Shown: in pieces, positions 38,643-46,893 of the stretch
How positions within the stretch are numbered: position 1 is the stretch's first letter
Layout: every line of letters starts with the position of its first letter
Source: CAVSJA01 sp963728145
Lineage (GTDB): Bacteria > Bacteroidota > Bacteroidia > Chitinophagales > Chitinophagaceae
DNA length: 64,000 nt
NCBI GenBank assembly: GCA_963728145.1
Contig: CAVSJA010000006.1
Coordinates: 806,001 to 870,000 of the forward strand
Direction: 5' to 3'
Notes under the pieces: generated by a model
Databases searched by the model: none
What the model saw: only the letters and a program-made list of their open reading frames with translations
What the model was told of the DNA's origin: nothing
Position numbers and translations under genes: made by a program

Positions 38643-38735
38643 TTATTTGGGTCGGATTATTGGTGAGTTGATGGAATTGTATATTTTTAGTCGTTATTAA
38701 AATTTAACTATCCCGAGGATGGCGGGACAGTCAGT

Positions 38736-39371
38736 ATGGCGAAGAGTAAAAAACCAAAACATATTGCCGTTGCCGGGAATATTGGCGCAGGCAAAACGAC
38801 CCTCACTGAATTGCTGAGTAAGCATTACCGTTGGATCCCTCAATTTGAAGACGTAGATCACAATCCATATCTCTTCGATTTTTATGAAGACATGCCCAGG
38901 TGGAGCTTTAATCTCCAGATCTATTTTCTCAATTCAAGATTAAATCAATTACTGGATATTCTTCGGGGAACAGAGACTGTGGTACAGGATAGGACAATCT
39001 ATGAGGATGCACATATTTTCGCTCCCAACCTGCATGAAATGGGATTGATGAGCAAACGGGATTTTGATAACTATTTTCAGTTCTTCGAAACCCTCAAAAC
39101 AATGGTTCAGCCACCTGATCTTTTGATCTATCTCAAAGGTTCGGTTCCCACATTGGTTGCTCAAATACAAAAAAGAGGAAGGGAATACGAAGAAAATATC
39201 CGTCTGGACTATTTGAAAAGATTAAACGACTTCTACAATAAGTGGATTGAAAATTACAAGGAAGGTCCGCTTCTTGTAATTGATATTGACAAAAACAAAT
39301 TCCCTGAAAACGAGGAACACCTCGGCGAAATTATCAGGAGGATTGATTCGCAGTTGTACGGTTTGTTCTAG
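38736..39371 (+). CDS. deoxynucleoside kinase
   Basis: 211 residues, dNK/deoxyadenosine-deoxyguanosine kinase family for salvage of deoxynucleosides. P-loop AVAGNIGAGKTTLTELL, substrate site FYEDMPRWSFNLQIYFLNSRLNQ and the DRS-like catalytic motif VVQDRTIYEDAHIFA. The lid is IQKRGREYEENI. A short palindrome TCCCGAGGATGGCGGGA precedes the ATG. Substrate preference cannot be read with certainty. Confidence 0.92.
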   Translation: MAKSKKPKHIAVAGNIGAGKTTLTELLSKHYRWIPQFEDVDHNPYLFDFYEDMPRWSFNLQIYFLNSRLNQLLDILRGTETVVQDRTIYEDAHIFAPNLHEMGLMSKRDFDNYFQFFETLKTMVQPPDLLIYLKGSVPTLVAQIQKRGREYEENIRLDYLKRLNDFYNKWIENYKEGPLLVIDIDKNKFPENEEHLGEIIRRIDSQLYGLF

Positions 39372-39451
39372 ACGGGTTGAAAAGACCCTCGAAATGCAAG
39401 GCTTTTATGGAATAATTTCATTCCGCAATCCCAATCAATATTTTATTGCTG

Positions 39452-39844
39452 ATGAGAAAACTAATAGCCATTTTAATAATGGTTAGTCTTCATTATTATG
39501 CTGACGCGCAAGAAGACAAGATATTTACCAAGGTTGAAATAGGGCCGCATACTGATCTGCCGAAGTTAACGCGCTATATAAAAATGAATGTTGAACTTCC
39601 AGACTCGGTTACTGCGAAAATCCCTGCCGGTACTTATAAAGCTGAAGTGGAATTTGTAATTGATACTCATGGATACATGGGGCAATTGAAATTGACAAAG
39701 GATCCTGGTTATGAGTTGGGAGAGCGAGCTATGGATATAATGAGGAAATACCAGGGAAAATGGCAGCCAGCTTCGCAATGCGGGAGACAAGTGAAAAGTT
39801 ATCTTAAGCAACCAATAGTGTTCGTGATTTTGGAAAGAGAATAA
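39452..39844 (+). CDS. exported TonB C-terminal-like protein
   Basis: 130 residues. Signal peptide MRKLIAILIMVSLHYYADAQ, then one domain that resembles the TonB C-terminal fold: GTYKAEVEFVIDTHGYMGQLKLTKDPGYELGERAMDIMRKYQGKWQPASQCGRQV. No N-terminal membrane anchor, so it is not a normal TonB. Its stop (39842-39844) abuts the stop of the convergent DUF922 gene. It might be a periplasmic partner of TonB-dependent receptors; role unknown. Confidence 0.75.
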   Translation: MRKLIAILIMVSLHYYADAQEDKIFTKVEIGPHTDLPKLTRYIKMNVELPDSVTAKIPAGTYKAEVEFVIDTHGYMGQLKLTKDPGYELGERAMDIMRKYQGKWQPASQCGRQVKSYLKQPIVFVILERE

Positions 39845-40402
39845 TTACTTCTTATAGTCTGCGTAAGGTTCCAGGGACTTCAGGTCATTTGCAATTTTCT
39901 TGTACCATTCATCCTGCTTTGTCTTATTCCTGGAATGATCGGTTTCGCGGTCATAAACGCCTTGCATTTCATGGTGATTCCGCATGGTATCCTCATAAAT
40001 CTTATTGACATCCTTGCTTACTGTGTTTCGATTGTATTTGTAACCCTTCAAAGCCTTATTCAATTTTCGGGCATGTATCTCCGCGATATCAAAATGTCCT
40101 TGTTCATGTGCAAGCACGTGATCGCTCTTGACCTTTACCCAGGATTGATTCTTGTCGAACCGACAACTTATGGAATAATTGAAGCCTGCACTTCCATACC
40201 CGAATTGGAAATTGATATTGCTGCTGGTTAAGGCTGCATTGTCGGATTCATCTTTAGGTTTCCCCTGGAAATCGTTCCAGTCCAGTTTTCGGGCACTGCT
40301 CCATTCAATCAAATGCGATTGAAGCGGTTCGGTCAGGGGCAATAAAAGGAACAACAAAAATGGGATCATAAACGGGTTGATTGCAGTAACGCAAAATTGC
40401 AT
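39845..40402 (-). CDS. DUF922 predicted secreted zinc-protease-like protein
   Basis: About 185 residues. Hydrophobic N-terminus (FMIPFLLFLLLP) followed by DUF922: WSSARKLDWNDFQGKP and the HExxH-type motif VLAHEQGHFDIAEIHARKL. The HEQGH is typical of the family, predicted to be a metallopeptidase, but activity is unproven. Candidate ATGs are 40402 and 40369; I chose 40402, which lies just after the pckA terminator and has a purine-rich AAAGGAG before it. Cleavable signal peptide or lone membrane anchor is uncertain. Confidence 0.82.
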   Translation of the reverse strand: MQFCVTAINPFMIPFLLFLLLPLTEPLQSHLIEWSSARKLDWNDFQGKPKDESDNAALTSSNINFQFGYGSAGFNYSISCRFDKNQSWVKVKSDHVLAHEQGHFDIAEIHARKLNKALKGYKYNRNTVSKDVNKIYEDTMRNHHEMQGVYDRETDHSRNKTKQDEWYKKIANDLKSLEPYADYKK

Positions 40403-40437
40403 TTCTCCTTTCAAATTATTTGCTAAATATTGGATAT

Positions 40438-40466
40438 AAAAAAACTCCACCCGTTGTGGGTGGAGC
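40438..40466 (-). terminator. Rho-independent terminator of pckA
   Basis: Perfect 8-bp GC-rich stem CTCCACCC/GGGTGGAG (40446-40453, 40459-40466), 5-nt loop. On the minus strand eight T follow (40445-40438). Confidence 0.94.
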
Positions 40467-40508
40467 TGCAAGCAATCTTTGAGGACAGCTTTAACACTAA
40501 AAACAAGT

Positions 40509-42116
40509 TTATATAGCCCTGGGTCCCGCGGCTAATACCTCTTCGGTGACCCCGGATGCATATTTTTGGAAGTTCTTTACAAACTGATTTGCCAAATTAC
40601 GCGCTTTTTCGTCGTAGCTATTCTTGTCGCTCCAGGTATTGCGGGGATTAAGAATTTCTGAAGGCACACCAGGACAGGTAGCGGGCATTGAAAACCCAAA
40701 TATCGGATCAGTCTTATAGGTAACATTGTCCAATTGACCAGATAAGGCAGCACAGATCATAGCCCGGGTGAAGCTTAATTTAATTCGGCTTCCTTTGCCA
40801 TAGGATCCACCTGTCCAACCAGTATTGATCAACCAAACCTTCACCTGGTTCTTTCTCATTTTTTCTCCAAGCATCCCAGCATATTTTCCCGGATGGAGTG
40901 GGAGAAAGGGGGCGCCGAAACAAGCACTGAAAGTTGATTTCGGCTCTGTAACTCCTGCTTCGGTGCCAGCTACCTTTGCAGTGTATCCTGAAATAAACTG
41001 ATACATCGCTTGCGCCGGATCCAATCTGGAAATCGGGGGCAGCACACCGTAAGCATCGCAAGTAAGAAAGAAAATATTGGAAGGTGTATTTCCGACCGCG
41101 GGTTCTTTAGCATTACAGATATAATGAAGCGGATAGGAAACCCGGGTGTTTTCTGTTATATCCTTATTGCTAAAATCTATCGTATTTGTATTTCTATAAA
41201 AGTTGGTATTCTCAACCAATGCTCCGGGGCGGATAGCCTGGAAGATCTCAGGCTCTTTTTCTTCTTTCAGATCAATACACTTTGCATAACAACCACCCTC
41301 AAAATTAAACACGCCATCACTGGTCCATCCATGCTCATCATCTCCGATCAACTTGCGATTGGGATCTGCACTGAGTGTGGTTTTACCGGTTCCGCTCAAA
41401 CCAAAGAACAATGCGGTATCGCCTTTATCATCCATATTAGCCGAGCAATGCATGCTCAACACATTTTGATGAAGAGGCAGTATATAGTTAAGTACAGTAA
41501 AAATTCCTTTTTTGATCTCACCGGTATAACCTGTTCCAGCAATCAGAACAGTTTTATGTTTAAATGAAATGATTGCTGCGTTATGTTGTCTTGTGCCACA
41601 CTCAGCAGGATCCAACATAAGACCAGGTGCTGAAAGTATTGTCCACTCAGGTACGAAGGTTTCAAGTTCCTGTTCAGTAGGTCGAAGGAACATATTGTAA
41701 GCAAAGAGATTCATCCAAGGCTTCTGGTTTATAACCCTGATCTTAACACGAAAATCTGTATCAGCGCATGCAAAAGCATCCCGGATCCAAACCTCTTGTT
41801 GCTGGTTCAGGTACTCAACTATTCTCTCTTTTACTTTATGAAAGTATTTTTCTTCTAAAGGCAGGTTGAAGTCATTCCAATTTACCGTATGATTGGTAAG
41901 TTCATCCTTAACGATGAACTTATCCTTTGGGCTACGTCCGGTAAACTCTCCTGTATTGATCACAAGAGCACCGGTATCATTCAATACACCTTCACCAGTC
42001 CGGAGACTATCCTGGACAAGTTCATCTGGATTTAACTGGTAGTGGATTGTTTTCTCTGTATTAATACCAAGCTGGTACAACTGTTCCCTGGGGGCAGCAT
42101 TAACGGTAACGGGCAT
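40509..42116 (-). CDS. pckA: phosphoenolpyruvate carboxykinase (ATP)
   Basis: 535 residues. Converts oxaloacetate and ATP to PEP and CO2 for gluconeogenesis. Substrate site TGRSPKDKF, kinase-1a P-loop GLSGTGKTTLSADP, metal site IGDDEHGW, and FEGGCYAKCI match ATP-type PckA. ATG 42116 was used; TTG 42125 adds three residues. A consensus promoter is directly upstream and a strong terminator follows, so it is a single-gene unit. Confidence 0.96.
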   Translation of the reverse strand: MPVTVNAAPREQLYQLGINTEKTIHYQLNPDELVQDSLRTGEGVLNDTGALVINTGEFTGRSPKDKFIVKDELTNHTVNWNDFNLPLEEKYFHKVKERIVEYLNQQQEVWIRDAFACADTDFRVKIRVINQKPWMNLFAYNMFLRPTEQELETFVPEWTILSAPGLMLDPAECGTRQHNAAIISFKHKTVLIAGTGYTGEIKKGIFTVLNYILPLHQNVLSMHCSANMDDKGDTALFFGLSGTGKTTLSADPNRKLIGDDEHGWTSDGVFNFEGGCYAKCIDLKEEKEPEIFQAIRPGALVENTNFYRNTNTIDFSNKDITENTRVSYPLHYICNAKEPAVGNTPSNIFFLTCDAYGVLPPISRLDPAQAMYQFISGYTAKVAGTEAGVTEPKSTFSACFGAPFLPLHPGKYAGMLGEKMRKNQVKVWLINTGWTGGSYGKGSRIKLSFTRAMICAALSGQLDNVTYKTDPIFGFSMPATCPGVPSEILNPRNTWSDKNSYDEKARNLANQFVKNFQKYASGVTEEVLAAGPRAI

Positions 42117-42142
42117 AGCAAGCAATCGGTTTAATGAGGCGT

Positions 42143-42173
42143 CAAAGGTAATTTTAAAAGATATCTAAAACAA
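42143..42173 (-). promoter_or_regulatory. Bacteroidota-type promoter of pckA
   Basis: Minus strand: TTG at 42173-42171, 20 nt, then TACCTTTG at 42150-42143, a perfect match to the -33/-7 consensus. Transcription would start about 20 nt before the ATG. Confidence 0.7.
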
Positions 42174-42318
42174 CGGAGCAACATCGGCCTAAATTGCGAT
42201 TCATCTAACAAAAAGAGCTAATTGATTGAAATTCACTAAACTAACAAACGTTCGGTTTTTTTGAGTTTTTAAGCTTTATCTAGATTTTATGAATGACTCC
42301 TATTTTTTTACTTTTTTC

Positions 42319-42370
42319 AAAGGTGAGTCACCCTTGTTTAGAGCCACTTAAAGAAGGGTGACTCACCTTT
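42319..42370. promoter_or_regulatory. paired GGTGA-N-TCACC dyads between pckA and the aminopeptidase P gene
   Basis: Two arms of 17 bp (42319-42335 and 42354-42370) are perfect reverse complements. Each arm is itself a dyad, GGTGA-G/C-TCACC, at 42321-42331 and 42357-42367, centres 36 bp apart. The second ends 5 bp before the -33 box of the downstream gene. It is not followed by a T-run, so it is not a normal terminator. Likely an operator pair for an unknown regulator. Confidence 0.6.
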
Positions 42371-42371
42371 C

Positions 42372-42403
42372 TTGATTTGGCGATGCCTGTTTCTTTATTT
42401 TTG
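42372..42403 (+). promoter_or_regulatory. Bacteroidota-type promoter of the aminopeptidase P gene
   Basis: TTG at 42372-42374, 21 nt, then TATTTTTG at 42396-42403 (TAnnTTTG). About 27 nt before the ATG at 42430. The dyad pair lies just upstream. Confidence 0.6.
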
Positions 42404-42429
42404 CAGCCATTCTCAAAACCTGATACAGA

Positions 42430-43720
42430 ATGAAATACCTGCCATTAGACCCCGATATTTTCGTCCAGAACCGTAAGAGATTCATTGCCCAAATGGATAA
42501 GAACTCCATCGCCATCTTCAATAGTAATGATGAGCTTCCCATGAACGGCGACCAGCTCCACAGGTTCAAACAAAACGCAGACCTGTTTTGGCTTACCGGA
42601 ATTGACCAGGAGGATACGATGTTGGTACTGTTCCCGGATAACCCCGACAAAAAATTCCGTGAAGTGCTTGTGTTAGTTCGGCCAAATGAGCTTAAGGAAA
42701 AATGGGATGGAAGAAGATTGAGGGCTGAGGAGGCAAGAAAAATGACAGGCATTGAAACAATTGTATGGCTGGATACGCTTGATGGACTGTTACAACCCTG
42801 GATCCATCTTGCTGATAATATCTATTTAAATACAAATGAAAATGATCGCAAGGCGAATCTTGTTCCGGTAAGGGATTATCGGTATGCCGAGACAATGCGC
42901 AAACGTTATCCTTTGCATCAATACAAACGCAGCTCGAGATTATTAAAAAATCTGCGCGCTATAAAAACTCCAAAAGAAGTTGAAGTAATTCAAAAAGCCA
43001 TTGATATAACACACGAAACATTCTTGCGTTTGATGAAGTTCATCAAACCTGGAGTAATGGAATTTGAAATTGAAGCTGAGATTTATCATTCATTCCTGAG
43101 CCAACGCGCAACAGGTCCGGCTTATGGAAGTATTATTGCAAGCGGTGATCGTGCACGAACGCTCCATTATGTTTCGAACAATAATGTTGCAAAGGATGGA
43201 GAACTAATATTGATGGATTTTGGTGCGGAGTATGGGAATTATAATGCAGACCTTACACGAACCATTCCCGTAAATGGAAAATTTACCCGCAGACAAAAAA
43301 CTGTTTACAACGCCTGTTTGCAACTACATGATTATGCTAAAAGTCTTTTGAAGCCGGGCATCAGCATCGTTAACTATACCGATAAAGTTGGAGAAGAAGC
43401 AACTAATCAATTTCTCAAGATTGGATTACTTCGGAAGTAGTGACCTTAAGAATGAGGATAAAGAAAACAGAGCCTATAGAAAATACTTATATCATGGTAT
43501 TTCGCATCACCTGGGTCTCGACGTACACGATCTTGGAACAAGAACAGAGCCGATAAGACCAGGAATGGTATTCACTGTCGAACCCGGAATATATATTGAA
43601 GAAGAGCAGATGGGTATCCGTATTGAGAATAATGTTTGGATTACAAAGAATGGCAATAAAGACCTGATGGGAAAAATCCCAATCACTGCTGAGGACATTG
43701 AAGCATACATGAAGAAGTAG
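42430..43720 (+). CDS. Xaa-Pro aminopeptidase (aminopeptidase P family), frameshifted
   Basis: About 430 residues. Metallopeptidase M24 that removes the N-terminal residue before proline. The N-terminal AMP_N domain carries NSNDELPMNGDQLHRFKQNADLFWLTG. The M24 pita-bread domain holds the five metal ligands: two Asp in MDFGAEYGNYNADLTRT, His in HGISHHLGLDVHD, Glu in FTVEPGIY and Glu in GIRIENN. The reading frame breaks at about 43431: the first frame ends GLLRK-stop at 43440, the other continues GSSDLKNEDKENRAYRKY to the stop at 43720. One extra base (or two missing) explains it, since both halves are colinear with the family. Confidence 0.92.
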
Positions 43721-43730
43721 TAAGGTTTTG

Positions 43731-43765
43731 GTTGATTGGTTGATTAGTTGATTGGTTGATTGGGT
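43731..43765. repeat. 8-mer tandem repeat TTGATTGG/TTGATTAG
   Basis: Four units (GTTGATTGG, TTGATTAG, TTGATTGG, TTGATTGG) just after the aminopeptidase P stop. Same family as 58485-58596 and the reverse units at 13197-13258. No inverted arm was found here. Confidence 0.75.
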
Positions 43766-43857
43766 AAGAATGAACGACACTATTTGCTAATTTTCATATT
43801 TTCCTATATGCTCTTTAATTCGCACATTTGCACATTCGTACACTCGTATATTAATTC

Positions 43858-44640
43858 ATGAAACATATCCCCAATCTATTTACTCTAATCAATCTTTTCT
43901 TTGGTTGTTGCGCTATTGTTTACACTTTGCAGACCGGAATCAGTGCGGTAACGGATGAAGCGGGAACACAATTCATCATTATGCCGGAAGAGATTTGGAT
44001 GGCTTCCTTATTCATCTTCCTTGCAGCAATTGTTGACTTCCTGGATGGTTTTATTGCACGGTTATTCAAAGCAACATCAGATCTTGGAAAGCAGTTGGAT
44101 TCGCTGGCAGATGTGGTGAGTTTTGGTGTGGCGCCTTCACTGATCATCTATCAATTTTTAAGGTTGAGTTATTCAAACGAACCAGCTGCGCTTGATAATT
44201 CATGGTGGATGCTTACGCCTGCATTCGTAATTGCCTGCGCTGCCGCTTATCGTTTAGGTAAGTTCAATCTTGATACAAGACAACAATATGGATTCAGAGG
44301 AATGCCTACTCCTGCTGTTGGATTGCTGGTTGCATCCTTTCCACTAATTTATTGGGATAATCAAAACCTCTTTGAAATCTTTACAAATAAATGGATTTGG
44401 TATGGATTGATAATATTACTGAGTTGGTTAATGATTAGCAATCTCCCACTGATCGCATTAAAGTTCAAGGATTTTAATATCAAGAATAATATGCCTAAAC
44501 TGATATTGCTTGCGATCGGTGTATTATCAGTTGTATTTTTCAGATGGCTTGCGTTTCCTATCATCTTCCTTGCATACATAATAGTATCTTTGGCCTTTAA
44601 TCGTAGAGTCGACAATCATTATAAAGGAGTGAAATCGTAA
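43858..44640 (+). CDS. pssA: CDP-diacylglycerol-serine O-phosphatidyltransferase
   Basis: 260 residues, polytopic inner-membrane enzyme that makes phosphatidylserine, precursor of phosphatidylethanolamine. CDP-alcohol motif in DFLDGFIARLFKATSDLGKQLDSLADVVSFG (D-G-x2-A-R-x8-G-x3-D-x3-D). N-terminus MKHIPNLFTLINLFFGCCAI is typical. Several membrane helices follow. Start ATG 43858. Confidence 0.95.
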   Translation: MKHIPNLFTLINLFFGCCAIVYTLQTGISAVTDEAGTQFIIMPEEIWMASLFIFLAAIVDFLDGFIARLFKATSDLGKQLDSLADVVSFGVAPSLIIYQFLRLSYSNEPAALDNSWWMLTPAFVIACAAAYRLGKFNLDTRQQYGFRGMPTPAVGLLVASFPLIYWDNQNLFEIFTNKWIWYGLIILLSWLMISNLPLIALKFKDFNIKNNMPKLILLAIGVLSVVFFRWLAFPIIFLAYIIVSLAFNRRVDNHYKGVKS

Positions 44641-44682
44641 ATCAGATCCCCACCTTCGTGGGGATGTAAATCGTAAATTGAA

Positions 44683-44928
44683 ATGACTTACACAGTACAA
44701 GTGAAAGTAATGCCGCTCAAAGAATTGCTCGATCCACAGGGTAAGGCGGTAATGGGTGGACTGGGGAACCTTGGACTGAAAGAGGTTTCTGATGTTAGAA
44801 TTGGAAAAAATATTAGTCTTCAGATCGATGCACCATCTCCTGAAGCAGCGAAAACTGTGGCGGAGGAAGCTGCAAAAAAATTACTCGCCAATCCGGTGAT
44901 GGAGTATTTTGAAATCTCTGTCAATTAG
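44683..44928 (+). CDS. purS: phosphoribosylformylglycinamidine synthase subunit PurS
   Basis: 81 residues. Small subunit of the three-part FGAM synthase (PurS-PurQ-PurL) in purine synthesis. Signature VKVMPLKELLDPQGKAVMGGLGNLGLKEVSDVRIGKNISLQID and the end LLANPVMEYFEI. It stops 3 bp before rsmI and is preceded by a short repeat, GTAAATCGTAAATTG. Confidence 0.93.
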   Translation: MTYTVQVKVMPLKELLDPQGKAVMGGLGNLGLKEVSDVRIGKNISLQIDAPSPEAAKTVAEEAAKKLLANPVMEYFEISVN

Positions 44929-44931
44929 TCG

Positions 44932-45600
44932 ATGTTATACATAGTTCCCACTCCCATTGGCAATCTGCAGGATATTACACTTCGTGCATTGGAAGTATTA
45001 AAGAAAGTAGACCTGATACTTGCTGAGGATACCCGTACAAGTATCAAATTGTTGAATCATTATCAGATCGTCAGACCGCTTTCTCCCTATCATCAGCACA
45101 ACGAACACCAGGTATTACAGCATCTCATCAATCAATTATTGCAGGGAAAAACGATAGCGATGATTTCAGATGCAGGTACTCCCGGAATTTCAGACGCCGC
45201 TTTTTTATTGGTGAGGGAATGTATTAAAGTGGGAGTAAAGGTTGAATGTCTGCCCGGTGCAACGGCATTTGTTCCTGCATTGATTAATAGTGGGCTTCCA
45301 ACGAACCGTTTTGTTTTTGAAGGGTTCCTTCCTTTGAAGAAAGGAAGACAGACTATGCTTAAAAAACTTTCTGCAGAAGAACGTACACTTATTTTTTATG
45401 AATCACCTCATCGCCTGAATAAAACATTGGAAGAGCTGATTATCTATTTTGGTGCAAACAGACAATGTGCAGTCAGCCGCGAACTCAGCAAGATTCATGA
45501 GGAAAACTTTCGCGGAACGATAGAAGAAGCTGTCAGGCATTTCAGCCAGAAGGAAATTAGAGGAGAGATTGTGATTATCTTGGCAGGTACAGATCAATAA
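44932..45600 (+). CDS. rsmI: 16S rRNA (cytidine1402-2'-O)-methyltransferase
   Basis: 222 residues, tetrapyrrole-methylase fold. N-terminus LYIVPTPIGNLQDITLRALEVLKKVDLILAEDTRTS, SAM loop ISDAGTPGISDAAFLLV, and LPGATAFVPALINSGLP with FEGFLPLKKGRQ, matching RsmI. It modifies C1402 in the decoding centre together with RsmH. Starts 3 bp after purS, so probably co-translated. Confidence 0.95.
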   Translation: MLYIVPTPIGNLQDITLRALEVLKKVDLILAEDTRTSIKLLNHYQIVRPLSPYHQHNEHQVLQHLINQLLQGKTIAMISDAGTPGISDAAFLLVRECIKVGVKVECLPGATAFVPALINSGLPTNRFVFEGFLPLKKGRQTMLKKLSAEERTLIFYESPHRLNKTLEELIIYFGANRQCAVSRELSKIHEENFRGTIEEAVRHFSQKEIRGEIVIILAGTDQ

Positions 45601-45645
45601 TTTCCAAGTAAGGGATTGATATTTGCAGTAAAATTTAGATAGATT

Positions 45646-46086
45646 ATGAAAAAACTTGCAGTTATCTTCCTGGTTCTTTGTATTGCGATAACTACTCATG
45701 CGCAGGTCCGCAAAATCCCAGCGACAGTTACAGATGCTTTTAAAGAGAGATACCCGAACGCGGCCAGCGTTGAATGGCGGGACAACCTTTCAAATTTTTC
45801 AGCCACCTTCCTTATTGATAGTGTAAAAAGTGAGGCCAAATTTAATAGCAAGGGAAAATGGGAGGGCACTGATTTTCGGATCAGCGTAGCGTCGATCCCG
45901 GCAGAAGTGATGGATGGGTTCAAAAAAAGTAAATATGGAGACTGGACTATAAATGACGCCCGTAAAATGGATCTGCCCGATAATGTTGTTAAATACAGGT
46001 TGGTAGTTGAAAAAACAGATATCAACAAAAGAGTTTTAATATTTAATAATAATGGAAAACTGTTGAAGAATGATGTAACGCTTTAA
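45646..46086 (+). CDS. exported PepSY-like protein (paralogue A)
   Basis: 146 residues. Signal peptide to THAQ, then two PepSY-like beta-lactamase-inhibitor-fold units: VRKIPATVTDAFKERYPNAASVEWRD and VMDGFKKSKYGDWTINDARKMDLPD (DUF2874/PepSY-like). Periplasmic, function not known; these often bind or inhibit proteases, by analogy only. Near-duplicate of the next gene (same length, same KIP-x-VT-AFKE-YP opening), with its own terminator. Confidence 0.85.
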   Translation: MKKLAVIFLVLCIAITTHAQVRKIPATVTDAFKERYPNAASVEWRDNLSNFSATFLIDSVKSEAKFNSKGKWEGTDFRISVASIPAEVMDGFKKSKYGDWTINDARKMDLPDNVVKYRLVVEKTDINKRVLIFNNNGKLLKNDVTL

Positions 46087-46114
46087 TATTGGTCAACAGA
46101 ATTACTATTAAAAG

Positions 46115-46148
46115 GAGTCAACATAGATACTCTGTTGGCTCTTTTTTT
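46115..46148 (+). terminator. Rho-independent terminator after paralogue A
   Basis: Stem GAGTCAACA/TGTTGGCTC (46115-46123, 46133-46141; one G-T pair) and seven T after it. Confidence 0.9.
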
Positions 46149-46272
46149 CTGTTGAGAAAGTATTAACCAGGTTGGTTTCTGAAGAAATTCGAGGAGTTCG
46201 TTGCTTATTTTGACGATTTCACAAAACATTTGAAATACGAGGTTTAGTTTTTGCATTATTAGGTGAAAAAAT

Positions 46273-46713
46273 ATGAAGAAAGTTCTTTTTCTGTTAATGG
46301 CCGTTGGGTTAGCTATAGTTACTAACGGTCAGATCCGTAAGATCCCTTCTTCCGTAACTGAAGCTTTCAAGGAAAAATATCCTGATGCCACCAAAGTTGA
46401 ATGGAAGGATAGGGTAACCAGTTTCGCGGCAATTTTTGAAGAGGATGGCAAGCAATATGAAGCCCGATTTAATAGCAAGGGTGAATGGCAGGAAACCGAA
46501 GAACAAATCGATGAAGAAGAGATTCCGGAGACTGTAAAAGATGGCCTGGAAAAGAGTAAATATTCAGAATGGGAGATTACGAAAGTTCGTCGGATTGAGA
46601 TGCCCGGTGATGTCCTTCAGTTCAAGGTACAGGTAGAAAAAAGTGATATTCAGAAGAAAAATTTGTTGTTCAGCAGTGATGGGAAATTATTGAAGGATAA
46701 TATAACGATATAG
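46273..46713 (+). CDS. exported PepSY-like protein (paralogue B)
   Basis: 146 residues, tandem duplicate of the upstream gene. Signal peptide to TNGQ; core KIPSSVTEAFKEKYPDATKVEWKD and VKDGLEKSKYSEWEITKVRRIEMPGD. Identical length and arrangement to paralogue A, but more acidic (EEDGKQYEA, ETEEQIDEEE). Its own promoter and terminator suggest separate regulation. Confidence 0.85.
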   Translation: MKKVLFLLMAVGLAIVTNGQIRKIPSSVTEAFKEKYPDATKVEWKDRVTSFAAIFEEDGKQYEARFNSKGEWQETEEQIDEEEIPETVKDGLEKSKYSEWEITKVRRIEMPGDVLQFKVQVEKSDIQKKNLLFSSDGKLLKDNITI

Positions 46714-46736
46714 TACGCCAATAGCTTGAATTATAA

Positions 46737-46770
46737 GAGGTCAACCGAGAATATCGGTTGGCCTCTTTGT
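46737..46770 (+). terminator. Rho-independent terminator after paralogue B
   Basis: Stem GAGGTCAACCGA/TCGGTTGGCCTC (46737-46748, 46754-46765) with one G-T pair, then a short T-run. Related in sequence to the terminator after paralogue A, so the gene-plus-terminator unit was probably duplicated. Confidence 0.85.
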
Positions 46771-46893
46771 TTATTAAAGTCTCAGTTTCAATTTGAAAGG
46801 ATAGTTAATAATTCTAATACAAACCACCATAGGCCGCAGTTACCCGTCATCCATTAGATTATTTGTATTTTGCGGCCTTCAAAAAATGGAATA

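Noticed and set aside
41010..41567. 185-codon frame antisense to pckA
   Set aside because: Lies wholly inside the strongly conserved pckA frame; no features.
42319..42370. Rho-independent terminator for the upstream region
   Set aside because: No T-run follows the stem on either strand, and no gene ends just before it.
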